DNA from: JBBRSD01 sp038245725
GTDB lineage: Bacteria; Actinomycetota; Coriobacteriia; Anaerosomatales; JAAXUF01
Direction: 5' to 3'
Length of the DNA stretch: 64,000 nt
Assembly: GCA_038245725.1 (NCBI GenBank)
Contig: JBBRSD010000003.1
Coordinates: forward strand, 124,001 to 188,000
Both the position numbers and the translations under genes were made by a program. Under the pieces are notes generated by a model. The model had not been told where the DNA came from and did no database searches. It saw nothing but the letters and a program-made list of their open reading frames with translations. Below are positions 39,507 to 47,545 of the stretch, one piece after another. Numbering within the stretch: position 1 is the first letter of the stretch; each line of letters starts with the position of its first letter.

Positions 39507-40733
39507 ATGGGCGGTGGCAAGATGGATGTTGCAACCACGGTATCTACCGGCAAGATGTCTCGCGGCAAGATGGCGCTTTACGCGCTAATCGGAGTCGCGC
39601 TGATCGCCTCGCCGATTCTCTTCGAGGGCTTCGGTATGCTCTTCATGACGCGCATCATGGCGCTCGTCGGCCTCTACGTCATGCTCGCCCTCGGCCTTAA
39701 CATCGTGGTCGGCTACGCCGGCCTGCTCGACCTCGGCTACATCGCGTTCTACGCGATCGGCGCATATTCCGGCGTCATTATCGGCAGCATCGCCGAGAAG
39801 GCCATGCCCGCGGCACTCCAGCCGTGGACGTTCTTCCTGATGATCCCGGTGGCGGCGGCGTTCGCCGCGCTCGCGGGACTCGCGCTCGGCACCCCCGTTC
39901 TGCGGTTGCGGGGCGACTACCTCGCCATCGTCACGCTCGGCTTCGGAGAAATCGTTCGTATCATCCTCAACAACGACGCCTTCGGCCTGACAAACGGTGC
40001 GGCTGGCCTGCCGCGCGCAGGCGAAAATCTGCCCAACCCCGCAGGCATGGACTGGCTCGGGAACCATGCGATCTTCTCGATTCCCGGGGTGGGACCCAAC
40101 GGTTTCAACTTCATGTTCTCGTCGAACCTGTACTGGTACTACATCATCGTGTTGCTCTGCTGCCTGACGATCTTCGTGGTCCGCCGCCTCGACAACTCGC
40201 GGCTCGGCCGTTCGTGGGCCGCGATGCGCGAGGACGAGGTCGCCGCGGCTTCGATGGGCATCAGCATTCGCGACGCGAAGCTGTGGGCTTTCTCTTTGGG
40301 CGCCCTATGGGGCGGCGTGGCTGGCCTGACCTTCGCGAACTTCCAGCAGTTCGTCAGCCCCGAGTCTTTCACGTTCATGGAGTCGGTCTTTGTGGTCTGC
40401 ACTGTCGTCATTGGCGGCATGGGCTCAATTCCGGGTGCCATCGTTGGCGCGCTGCTCATCCAGGGCACACCGGAACTGATTCGTGGCTTCGCGAGCTCCG
40501 GCATCATCCCCGGCCTTTCCGCCGAGCAGGTCACGGCGATCTCGAACTACCGCAACCTGGTGTTCGGCATGGTCATGGTCCTCATGATGATCTGGCGCCC
40601 GCAGGGCATCATCCCGTCTCAACGCCGTGCCGCTGAGCTCACCGCGATGGATGCCGTCATGGAGAAAGAGAACGAATCCCTCTACGACGTGCAGCACGAC
40701 TCTGGCCGATTCGGCGATGACGCGGACCAGTGA
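39507..40733 (+). CDS. livM: Branched-chain amino-acid-type ABC transporter permease LivM
   Basis: This 408-residue protein starts at ATG 39507. Family features include LALGLNIVVGYAGLLDLGYIAFYAIGAYSG, LRGDYLAIVTLGFGEIVRIILNN and SRLGRSWAAMREDEVAAASMGI (coupling helix), with MGSIPGAIVGALLIQGTPELIR near the end. About 70 residues around GLPRAGENLPNPAGMDW form an outward loop. It is slightly longer than average owing to its N-terminal extension and a charged C-terminal tail. It is the second half of the transmembrane pore, between livH and the ATPase genes. Confidence 0.93.
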   Translation: MGGGKMDVATTVSTGKMSRGKMALYALIGVALIASPILFEGFGMLFMTRIMALVGLYVMLALGLNIVVGYAGLLDLGYIAFYAIGAYSGVIIGSIAEKAMPAALQPWTFFLMIPVAAAFAALAGLALGTPVLRLRGDYLAIVTLGFGEIVRIILNNDAFGLTNGAAGLPRAGENLPNPAGMDWLGNHAIFSIPGVGPNGFNFMFSSNLYWYYIIVLLCCLTIFVVRRLDNSRLGRSWAAMREDEVAAASMGISIRDAKLWAFSLGALWGGVAGLTFANFQQFVSPESFTFMESVFVVCTVVIGGMGSIPGAIVGALLIQGTPELIRGFASSGIIPGLSAEQVTAISNYRNLVFGMVMVLMMIWRPQGIIPSQRRAAELTAMDAVMEKENESLYDVQHDSGRFGDDADQ

Positions 40734-40754
40734 CGGGCCGGGAAAGGTACTGAG

Positions 40755-41597
40755 ATGGCACACCTGATCGACGCTCAAAACGTCACGATGCAGTTTGGCG
40801 GCCTTAAGGCCGTCAGCAACGTGTCGTTGCATATCGACACCGGGGAGATCGTCGCGCTCATCGGCCCGAACGGTGCCGGCAAGACGACGTTCTTCAACAT
40901 GATGACCGGAATCTACACACCCACGGTGGGAACGCTCACGTACGACGGCGAGCAGGTCGGCGGCAAGAAGCCCCACGTGATCGCCCGCATGGGCATCTCG
41001 CGCACGTTCCAGAACATCCGCCTGTTCCAGAACATGACGGCGCTTGAAAACGTCATGGTCGGACGCCACACCCGGACGGGAGCCACGCCGCTCGGCGCTG
41101 TCTTCCGCACGTCGAAGTTCAAGGCCGAGGAGCTGAAGACGCTCAGGATGGCGTACGACTGGCTCAAGTTCGTCGGCCTGTCTGCCAAGGGCAACGAGCT
41201 GGCGAAGAACCTGCCCTACGGCGAGCAGCGCAAGCTCGAGATCGCCCGGGCGCTTGCCACCGAGCCCAAGCTCCTGCTCCTCGACGAGCCGGCGGCCGGT
41301 ATGAACCCGCACGAAAGCAAGTCGCTGAACGCACTCGTTCGCAAGGTGCGCGACCTCAACATCACGATCCTGCTCATCGAGCATGACATGAAGGTCGTCA
41401 TGGACCTTGCGGACCGGATCTACGTACTCGACTTCGGAGAGATGATCGCCGAAGGCCTGCCGGCCGAGATCCAGCGCAACCCTAAGGTGATCGAGGCCTA
41501 TCTCGGCAAGGGTGCCGAGGCGATGATGGCTGAAGCTGATGCGTCGGCCGCGGCCGCTGCGGCCGCGGCGAACTCGGAGGGCTCGACCAATGGCTAA
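40755..41597 (+). CDS. livG: Branched-chain amino-acid-type ABC transporter ATPase LivG
   Basis: The 280-residue protein starts at ATG 40755. It is an ABC ATPase with Walker A GPNGAGKTT, the LivG-type RTFQNIRLFQNMTALENVMVGRH, a signature-like YGEQRKLEIARALATEPKLLLLDEPAAGMNP and switch LIEHDMKVVMDLADRI. The usual LSGGQ motif reads LPYGEQR, as is normal for LivG. The C-terminus is an Ala-rich low-complexity tail beyond residue ~255. It powers import with LivF; the livF start codon lies inside its last codons. Confidence 0.94.
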   Translation: MAHLIDAQNVTMQFGGLKAVSNVSLHIDTGEIVALIGPNGAGKTTFFNMMTGIYTPTVGTLTYDGEQVGGKKPHVIARMGISRTFQNIRLFQNMTALENVMVGRHTRTGATPLGAVFRTSKFKAEELKTLRMAYDWLKFVGLSAKGNELAKNLPYGEQRKLEIARALATEPKLLLLDEPAAGMNPHESKSLNALVRKVRDLNITILLIEHDMKVVMDLADRIYVLDFGEMIAEGLPAEIQRNPKVIEAYLGKGAEAMMAEADASAAAAAAAANSEGSTNG

Positions 41598-42309
41598 CCC
41601 GCTGCTCAAAGTAACCGACCTCCGCGCCGCATACGGCAAGATCGAGGCGCTCAAGGGTATTTCGATCGAAGTGAACGAGGGCGAGATCGTCACGCTCATC
41701 GGCGCGAACGGCGCCGGCAAGTCGACCACGCTCAAGACGATCTCGGGCCAGCTCAACCCGAAAGCGGGCACGATCGAGTACGACGGCAAGCCGATCGGCG
41801 GGACTCAGCCTCACGTCATCACGGGCAAGGGCATCATCCAGGTTCCCGAGGGTCGCCGGATCTTCTCGCGCATGACCGTCATGGAGAACCTCGAGATGGG
41901 CGCGTTTCTGCGCAGTGACAAGGAAGCGATCAAGGCCGACCTCGACCACGTCTTCGAGCTCTTCCCCCGCCTCAAGGAACGCGTCGCGCAGAAGGGCGGC
42001 ACGCTTTCAGGCGGCGAGCAGCAGATGCTCGCGATGGGACGCGCGCTCATGTCAAAACCGAAGCTGCTCATGCTCGACGAGCCCTCGATGGGCCTGGCAC
42101 CCGTCATCGTCGAGACTATCTTCGAGATCATCCAGAAGCTGAATGCGGACGGCATCACGATGCTGCTCGTCGAGCAGAATGCGAACCTCGCGCTCGCAAT
42201 CGCCAACCGCGGTTACGTGCTGGAGACCGGCGAGATCGCGCTCACCGGCACCGGCCGTGACCTACTCGCGAACGAGGCTGTTCGAAAGGCGTACCTCGGC
42301 GAGGGGTGA
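41590..42309 (+). CDS. livF: Branched-chain amino-acid-type ABC transporter ATPase LivF
   Basis: ATG 41590 overlaps the end of livG by eight bases. The 239-residue ABC ATPase has Walker A GANGAGKST, the LivF-type GIIQVPEGRRIFSRMTVMENLEMGA, signature LSGGEQQMLAMGRALMSKPKLLMLDEPSMGLAP and LLVEQNANLALAIANRGYVLETG. It ends in YLGEG, as usual for the family. It is the last gene of the operon before a strong terminator. Confidence 0.94.
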   Translation: MANPLLKVTDLRAAYGKIEALKGISIEVNEGEIVTLIGANGAGKSTTLKTISGQLNPKAGTIEYDGKPIGGTQPHVITGKGIIQVPEGRRIFSRMTVMENLEMGAFLRSDKEAIKADLDHVFELFPRLKERVAQKGGTLSGGEQQMLAMGRALMSKPKLLMLDEPSMGLAPVIVETIFEIIQKLNADGITMLLVEQNANLALAIANRGYVLETGEIALTGTGRDLLANEAVRKAYLGEG

Positions 42310-42334
42310 GCGACCCATCCAGGCAAGCGAACCG

Positions 42335-42362
42335 AAAGGGCGTCCCCGAGGGGGCGCCCTTT
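42335..42362 (+). terminator. Terminator after livF
   Basis: AAAGGGCGTCCCC pairs with GGGGCGCCCTTT around GAG, with one bulge; the 3' arm ends in TTT followed by CTC. Confidence 0.7.
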
Positions 42363-42624
42363 CTCGCGCCTCGACGACGAACGGGATCCGCAGCGATCAT
42401 GTGAGGAGCGCCCCGCTTAACCTCTGATAATCGCCGACGTGCGGACAAACCTCGCAATCGAAGGCATTACGCGACGTCTGGTTGCGATTCGCAGGAAGAA
42501 GGCGACAGTTGCGCGTTGGAACCCACTTCAAGCTGATGGTCCGCTGTCGTACGCTTCGGCTCGTTCGCCTCGTGCGGACGATGAGGTCTGTTTCAGGGCT
42601 ATCCGGTGAACAACAGGAGGAGAT
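42363..42624 (+). other. Intergenic region before the second livK-like gene
   Basis: No gene seen. A possible -10 (GATAAT at 42426-42431) has no good -35 at 17 bases. The region ends with AGGAGGAGAT directly before the ATG at 42625. The second binding protein is thus likely to have its own promoter after the livF terminator. Confidence 0.3.
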
Positions 42625-43842
42625 ATGCGGGTTCGTAAGCTAGCAGCAGGAGGCGCGATCGTCGCGCTCGCACTTGCGACTGCCATGCTCGGCGGGTGTG
42701 CAGGCAACACCTCGGGGGCCGGTGGCACCAGTGGGTCGGAGAAGGTCGTCAAGATCGGGATCGGTGCCCCGCTCACTGCGGGTTCCGTGGCGCAAGGACT
42801 CGGTATCGAGCGTGGCGTGGAACTCGCCGTCAAGCAGGCCAACGAGCGCGCGGACGTCAAGGCCGCTGGCATCAAGCTCGCCACTGTTACCGGTGACGAC
42901 CAGGGCGACCCCAAAACGGGCGTCACCGTTGCCAACACCTTTGCCTCCGACCGCTCGCTCGTCGCGGTTGTCGGTCACCTCAACTCCGGCGTGACCATCC
43001 CGGCGTCCAAGGTCTACAGCCAGGCCAAGATCGCGATGATCTCGCCGGCCGCCACGAATCCGGCGCTCACGCTTCAAGGCCTGAAGAACGTCTTCCGCGT
43101 CTGCACGATCGACTCGGTCCAAGGTCCGACCGCCGCCGACGCCGCCTTCAAGAACTTCGGCGCGAAGAAGGTCGTCGTTATCGACGACAGCACGCCGTAT
43201 GGTCAGGGGCTTGCCGCGGAGTTCGCGAAGCAGTTCGCTGCCGATGGAGGCCAGGTTCTCCTCACCGAGAAGACCTCGGACAAGGACACTGACTTCAACG
43301 CTCTCGTCACCAAGATCAAGAGCCTCAACCCCGATCTCGTGTACTACGGCGGCGTCTACAACGCCGGCTCGTTGCTCGCCAAGCAGCTTACGCAGGGCGG
43401 CGTGAAGGCCCCGATGATGGGCGGCGACGGCCTCTTCGACGAGCAGTTCATCAAGCTCGCGGGTTCGGGCTCCGTCCAGGGTGACATGGTCACCTCAGTC
43501 GGCCTGCCGACCGACAAACTGCCGAAGGGCCAAGAGTTCACTGCGGCCTACAAAGCTGCGTATCCCACCAACGAGATCGGCGCCTACGACGCGTACTCCT
43601 ACGACGCGGCGAACGTGCTCATCGACGCCATCGTCGCAGCCGCAAAGGACAAGGGCGCTGCGGCTCTCACTACGCCCGACGGTCGCAACGAGATCATCGC
43701 CAATGTCGCCAAGACCAATGTCGATGGCGTGACCGGCAAGATCTCCTTCGACCAGAACGGTGACACCTTGAACAAGGCGATCACCGTCTACAAGATCTCT
43801 GCCGAGAAGTTCGTCCCCTACGTGTTGCCTGCAGGCAACTAG
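42625..43842 (+). CDS. Branched-chain amino-acid-type ABC transporter, substrate-binding lipoprotein 2
   Basis: This 405-residue paralogue of the protein at 37165 is very similar over most of its length (GDDQGDPKTGVTVANTFASDRSLV, GHLNSGVTIPASKVYSQAKIAMISPAATNPALT, VVIDDSTPYGQGLAAEFAKQF). Lipoprotein signal: LATAMLGGCAGNT. It starts at ATG 42625 after AGGAGGAG. No second set of permease or ATPase genes follows, so it probably shares LivHMGF and widens or changes the ligand range. Its 3' end is overlapped on the other strand by the run-on of the amidohydrolase frame. Confidence 0.88.
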   Translation: MRVRKLAAGGAIVALALATAMLGGCAGNTSGAGGTSGSEKVVKIGIGAPLTAGSVAQGLGIERGVELAVKQANERADVKAAGIKLATVTGDDQGDPKTGVTVANTFASDRSLVAVVGHLNSGVTIPASKVYSQAKIAMISPAATNPALTLQGLKNVFRVCTIDSVQGPTAADAAFKNFGAKKVVVIDDSTPYGQGLAAEFAKQFAADGGQVLLTEKTSDKDTDFNALVTKIKSLNPDLVYYGGVYNAGSLLAKQLTQGGVKAPMMGGDGLFDEQFIKLAGSGSVQGDMVTSVGLPTDKLPKGQEFTAAYKAAYPTNEIGAYDAYSYDAANVLIDAIVAAAKDKGAAALTTPDGRNEIIANVAKTNVDGVTGKISFDQNGDTLNKAITVYKISAEKFVPYVLPAGN

Positions 43843-45219
43843 CCTCAGCTTCAAGCATCCCGGTTCTTCCGTGGGGCGCCTTCGGGCGCCCCACTCCCGT
43901 TTTGGGCGGCGCCAACAGCTGCTTGCGAGCGCTTCGCGAGCGCGCTCTGCCGCATCGCTGGCACGCGCCGCAGCGGCGGCATCGCGCTCGAGCAGCGAGC
44001 CGTCGCGCACGCGCCAGACGCCGCCGCTCATGACCGCGCACACTGCGCTCCGGCCGTGCTTGCCCACCACGACGCTCGCGGGGTCGCCGTCGTCACTCGC
44101 CGAGAAGACCGCGAGATCGGCCTGCATCTCGGCGGCGAGCGCGCCGAAGCGATCGCCGACGCCGATCGCGGCCGCGCCGCGCGCGGTCGCGATGGCCAGC
44201 AGCGTGTCGGCTGTAAGCTCCGGCTCGGCGGCAGCGAGCGCGCGGAGTTCGGCCCTGAGATCAAGGTCGTCGTTGCTGGCTGCGGAGTCGGTCCCGATGC
44301 CTACGGAGACGCCGGCCGCCGACAGCGGCCCGATGCGCGGAGGTGGGTTGCCGAGGTAGCGGTTCGAGCGAGGGCACGTCACTACGCCTCGAGCGTGAGC
44401 CGCGAGCAGCTCGATGTCGCCGTCGCCGAGATGGCAGCAGTGCACCGCGGTCGCGCCGCGGAGAGCACCGATCTGCGCGAGGTAGGCGACCGTGCTCGTC
44501 CCCGGAGGCGTGAAGCCGTAGGCGGTTCGCGAGGCGACGGCTGACAGCGGCCCGTTCCCCTCGGCGAGCAGCTGCACCTCTGCGGCGGATTCGGCGACGT
44601 GGATCGCGACAGGGACGCGCAGCTCGGCGGCGCGGTCGCGCACCGCGCGCAGCAGGCCGGGTCCGCTCGTGTACGGCGAGTGTGGCGAGAGGCCGCAGAC
44701 GACGCGCGGCCCGAAGGCGTCAGGCCGGGCGGGATAGCGCAGGTAGTCGAGGTGCTCGGCGACCTGTTCGGCATGCAGCGCGAGGAGTTCCCAGTAGTAG
44801 ACGCCGCCAAGCCCCGCGGCACTTGCCGAGGAGACCTCGGCAGCGCCGTACGCGATGTCGCCAACCACGGTGACGCCGGAGAGCAGCGACTGCTCCGCGC
44901 CGATGACGCCCGATGCCGCGTGGTCGGCGATCTCCCACGGCTTCATCGCAAGCACGAGCCGCGGCAGCCATTCGTGGAAGGGCGCGGGGGGCACGACGCC
45001 AGACAGCGCGGTGAGCGTCAGATGCGTGTGCGCGTTCACGAGTCCGGGCGTCATGGTGCAGCCGCCGAAGTGGTCGCGCTCGACGTCGACAGCGACCGCG
45101 GCTTCGAGCTGTGCTCGCGGACCAACAGCCAGGATGCGGTCGCCGGAGACGAGCACGGCGCCGTCGCGGATCGGCGGCGACGCGACCGGTAGGACCCAGT
45201 CGGCGGAGACGAGCTGCAT
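43495..45219 (-). CDS. Amidohydrolase: MTA/SAH/aminofutalosine deaminase-like, with run-on C-terminus
   Basis: The 574-residue frame starts at ATG 45219. Residues 1-~430 form a metal-dependent amidohydrolase of the adenosine-type deaminase group: PGLVNAHTHLTLTAL (HxH), IHVAESAAEV and HCCHLGDGDIELL (metal/catalytic His), GTDSAASNDDLDL (catalytic Asp), and VVVGKHGRSAVCAVMSGGVWRVRDG near the normal end. The family usually ends near there. This frame has no stop and continues for over 100 residues, through the bidirectional terminator at 43871 and antisense to the last 348 bases of the livK-like gene. It follows the MTA-phosphorylase-like gene by three bases. The menaquinone genes nearby make aminofutalosine a possible substrate; methylthioadenosine or SAH are alternatives. 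Confidence 0.78.
   Translation of the reverse strand: MQLVSADWVLPVASPPIRDGAVLVSGDRILAVGPRAQLEAAVAVDVERDHFGGCTMTPGLVNAHTHLTLTALSGVVPPAPFHEWLPRLVLAMKPWEIADHAASGVIGAEQSLLSGVTVVGDIAYGAAEVSSASAAGLGGVYYWELLALHAEQVAEHLDYLRYPARPDAFGPRVVCGLSPHSPYTSGPGLLRAVRDRAAELRVPVAIHVAESAAEVQLLAEGNGPLSAVASRTAYGFTPPGTSTVAYLAQIGALRGATAVHCCHLGDGDIELLAAHARGVVTCPRSNRYLGNPPPRIGPLSAAGVSVGIGTDSAASNDDLDLRAELRALAAAEPELTADTLLAIATARGAAAIGVGDRFGALAAEMQADLAVFSASDDGDPASVVVGKHGRSAVCAVMSGGVWRVRDGSLLERDAAAAARASDAAERAREALASSCWRRPKREWGARRRPTEEPGCLKLRLVACRQHVGDELLGRDLVDGDRLVQGVTVLVEGDLAGHAIDIGLGDIGDDLVATVGRSESRSALVLCGCDDGVDEHVRRVVGVRVVGADLVGGIRSFVGRSELLALRQFVGRQAD
43871..43894 (+). terminator. Terminator after the second livK-like gene
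   Basis: GTGGGGCGCC (43871-43880) pairs perfectly with GGCGCCCCAC (43885-43894), followed by TCCCGTTTT. It lies inside the run-on part of the convergent amidohydrolase frame. Confidence 0.7.
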
Positions 45220-45222
45220 GCG

Positions 45223-46074
45223 CTACAGCTCGCGCTCGTCGGGGAGGTTCAGGAGGCTTGGCTTGCGCAACTCCATGCAGCCGCAGGCCGCATCGAGGTC
45301 GGTGAGCGAGATCGCGTCGACGACTACCCCTGAGATCGTCTCGGACTCCTCGAAGAACGCGGACTTCAGCTCCTCGTGCGCCCAGTCGCGCACGATGCCT
45401 TCGCCGTAGTTCACGACGAGGTAGATGCCGGCGAAGCACGCACCGATATCGCGCGCAAGGAAGACCTCAGGCGAAAGTGACTGGCCGATGATGTCGCCGC
45501 CGAGACGCTTCATGTAGTCGACCTCGGCAGGAGACTCGAAGCGCGGGCCGTCGGTGACGAGATAGGTGCCGCGCCCGAAGACGCGCGGGAATGACGCGGT
45601 CGCGCGGCGCTGCAGGTGGCTGGCCATGTCCGGGCAGATGGGCTGGCGCATGATGAGCAGGTGGTCGCCTCGGACATAGATGTCCTGCTTGATCGACAGG
45701 TCGATGAAGTCGTTTGGGATGACCACGTCGCGCGGGTCGAGCAGGTAGTTGAGGCTGCCCACGCCGCCGTCGGCGAGGACCTTGCGCACGCCGGCTTCGT
45801 GGAAGACCCAGAACGCTTGAAGCGACGCATCGGCGCGCTTAACGCCGCGCCGCCAGCCGTGCATCTTGACCGCGAGCGCTTCCCGCTCGCCGAGAGGCCC
45901 GGCCACGAGGAAATGAGTGAACGCAGGCGAGCGCCCGAACGGCGTGTCGAAGACGAGGTTCTCGGCGAGCACCGTGACGCGCTCGTCGTTGAGAGCCGCA
46001 GGAAAGTCGAAGCTCAGGGAGCCGGAGCCACCGCAGATACCGAACTGGGCAGCAGGAACGCGGGCAGCGGGCAT
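45223..46074 (-). CDS. MTA/purine-nucleoside phosphorylase-like protein
   Basis: The 283-residue protein starts at ATG 46074 after GAGGAGGT. It has the phosphate-loop-like FGICGGSGSLSFDFP at the start, a diverged substrate segment (AVKMHGWRRGVKRADASLQAFWVFHEAGVRKVLADGGVGSLNYLLDPRDVVIPNDFIDLS), then GTYLVTDGPRFESPAEVDYMKRLGGDIIGQSLSPEVFLARDIGACFAGIYLVVNYGEGI. These are features of the MTAP branch of the nucleoside phosphorylases. The usual RHGxGH motif is altered to MHGWRRG, so substrate range may differ. With the deaminase three bases downstream it could process methylthioinosine, or a deaminated futalosine-pathway nucleoside. Both readings are inference. Confidence 0.78.
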   Translation of the reverse strand: MPAARVPAAQFGICGGSGSLSFDFPAALNDERVTVLAENLVFDTPFGRSPAFTHFLVAGPLGEREALAVKMHGWRRGVKRADASLQAFWVFHEAGVRKVLADGGVGSLNYLLDPRDVVIPNDFIDLSIKQDIYVRGDHLLIMRQPICPDMASHLQRRATASFPRVFGRGTYLVTDGPRFESPAEVDYMKRLGGDIIGQSLSPEVFLARDIGACFAGIYLVVNYGEGIVRDWAHEELKSAFFEESETISGVVVDAISLTDLDAACGCMELRKPSLLNLPDEREL

Positions 46075-46135
46075 GGTCTACCTCCTCGGCAATCAAGGGT
46101 ACCCGAGCAGGCGCGGGTGTGCGAGGGGCGCGGCG

Positions 46136-47407
46136 TCAGTAGCGGTGCATCTGGAGCATCTGGCGCGTGCGGCGCCACGCGAGCCGGAAAGAGCCCACGC
46201 GCGTCCAATACATCACGTAAGTGATTCGTTTCATCACGATCGCCGGCCAACCGGAGATGCGCCAGCCGAACATCCAACCCAGTCCCCAGCGCGGTCCGAT
46301 GCTCACGAACTCGCCCTTCATGTGCGGCTCGAAAGCGACCGGTTCTTCGCCACGGATCTCGCGCAGAACGTTGTCGGCAGCATGCGCCGCCTCGCGAATC
46401 GCGAACTGCGCGAGCATCGGAAGGACGCGGTTGTCTTTCGGATCGCGAAACGCCGAGACGTCGCCGACCGCGTAGATGTCGCCGTGACCGACGGTCTTGA
46501 GCTCGGGTTCGACGAGGAGGCGGCCAGAGTTCTCGGCGGTCAGACCCCACGTGACCGCGTCGGGATCCGCGTGCGCTCCGCCGCACCAGACGAGCACCGA
46601 TGCCGAAATCTCGCGCCCGGTCTCGGTTACCGCGATGCCGTCCTCGACGCGCACCAACTTCTCGCCCAGAACGACGTTGACGCCAAGCGAGCGCAACCGC
46701 TTGACGGCGCGCGCGCGCTGGCTCGGGTCCAGATCGAAGAGTATGTCCGGGCGGGCTTCGAGCAGCGTGAGCTCGATCGTGGGCTCGTAACCCAGCCGTC
46801 GCATCATCTTGGGCATGACTGAGGCGATGGTGCCGATGACCTCGACGCCGGTTGCGCCGCCGCCCACGACGCAGATCGAGAGCACCTTTCGGCACGCCTC
46901 GGGATTGGTCAACGTCGCCGCGAGTTCGAACTGGTGCTCGATCCGGCGCTGCAGTTCGAGCGCGTCGTGCACTCCCCAGATCGTAACGGCGTGCTCGGCC
47001 AGGCCGGGCACGGGCGGGATGAGCGGGACCGCACCGGTGGCTATCACGAGACGCCAGTATGGGAACTGCGCGTTCGGCGCGCCTCGGGGGCCGACGGAGA
47101 TGCAGTGCTCGTCAGGGCACACGTTCTCCAAGCGGTCGTAGATCACGCGAATTGGGAGGTCGCTGAAGATGTCGCCGTGCCACAGCTCGGCCCACTGCGG
47201 GCGCGGCGTCCCCGCAGCAACGAGGTCGAGTTCGGAGAGCGCTTCCTGGTACGGCAGCGGTGCGACGAGCACCACCTCGACACCGTCGGAGGCGCGGGCG
47301 AGCTGCGCGAGCCGCACCGCGAAGGTCATTCCTGCATAGCCGCCTCCCGCGACGATCACGCGGCGAGGGTGTACCCGGTCCAGCTGTTCGGGTGTGATTG
47401 TCTCCAT
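46136..47407 (-). CDS. ndh: Type II NADH dehydrogenase-like FAD oxidoreductase
   Basis: The 423-residue protein is taken from ATG 47407; a longer open frame to 48490 lies antisense to nhaA and is not used. FAD motif RRVIVAGGGYAGMTFAVRLAQLA, NAD motif ICVVGGGATGVEVIGTIA, and DIYAVGDVSAFRDPKDNRVLPMLAQFAIREAAHAADNVL for the second FAD contact all match NDH-2. The C-terminal region is basic and amphipathic (MKRITYVMYWTRVGSFRLAWRRTRQ), suited to membrane attachment. It would oxidise NADH and reduce menaquinone without pumping. A sulfide:quinone reductase is less likely because the redox Cys pair is absent. Confidence 0.85.
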   Translation of the reverse strand: METITPEQLDRVHPRRVIVAGGGYAGMTFAVRLAQLARASDGVEVVLVAPLPYQEALSELDLVAAGTPRPQWAELWHGDIFSDLPIRVIYDRLENVCPDEHCISVGPRGAPNAQFPYWRLVIATGAVPLIPPVPGLAEHAVTIWGVHDALELQRRIEHQFELAATLTNPEACRKVLSICVVGGGATGVEVIGTIASVMPKMMRRLGYEPTIELTLLEARPDILFDLDPSQRARAVKRLRSLGVNVVLGEKLVRVEDGIAVTETGREISASVLVWCGGAHADPDAVTWGLTAENSGRLLVEPELKTVGHGDIYAVGDVSAFRDPKDNRVLPMLAQFAIREAAHAADNVLREIRGEEPVAFEPHMKGEFVSIGPRWGLGWMFGWRISGWPAIVMKRITYVMYWTRVGSFRLAWRRTRQMLQMHRY

Positions 47408-47545
47408 GGTCAGGATGTACCCGTCCGAGCCGCCGGTGCGATGGGCAACTCGGCAAGTCGGCTCATGCGGCCGACTCCCGCTGGCGATATGCAAGAATGG
47501 CATCGCCGCTGCGAGCACGCGACGGATCGGCTGCCGGGAGGAAAT

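Noticed and set aside
46934..47545. N-terminal extension of the nhaA frame across the ndh gene
   Set aside because: It is antisense to the NDH-2 coding sequence. GTG 47546 with GGGAGG gives a normal NhaA length.
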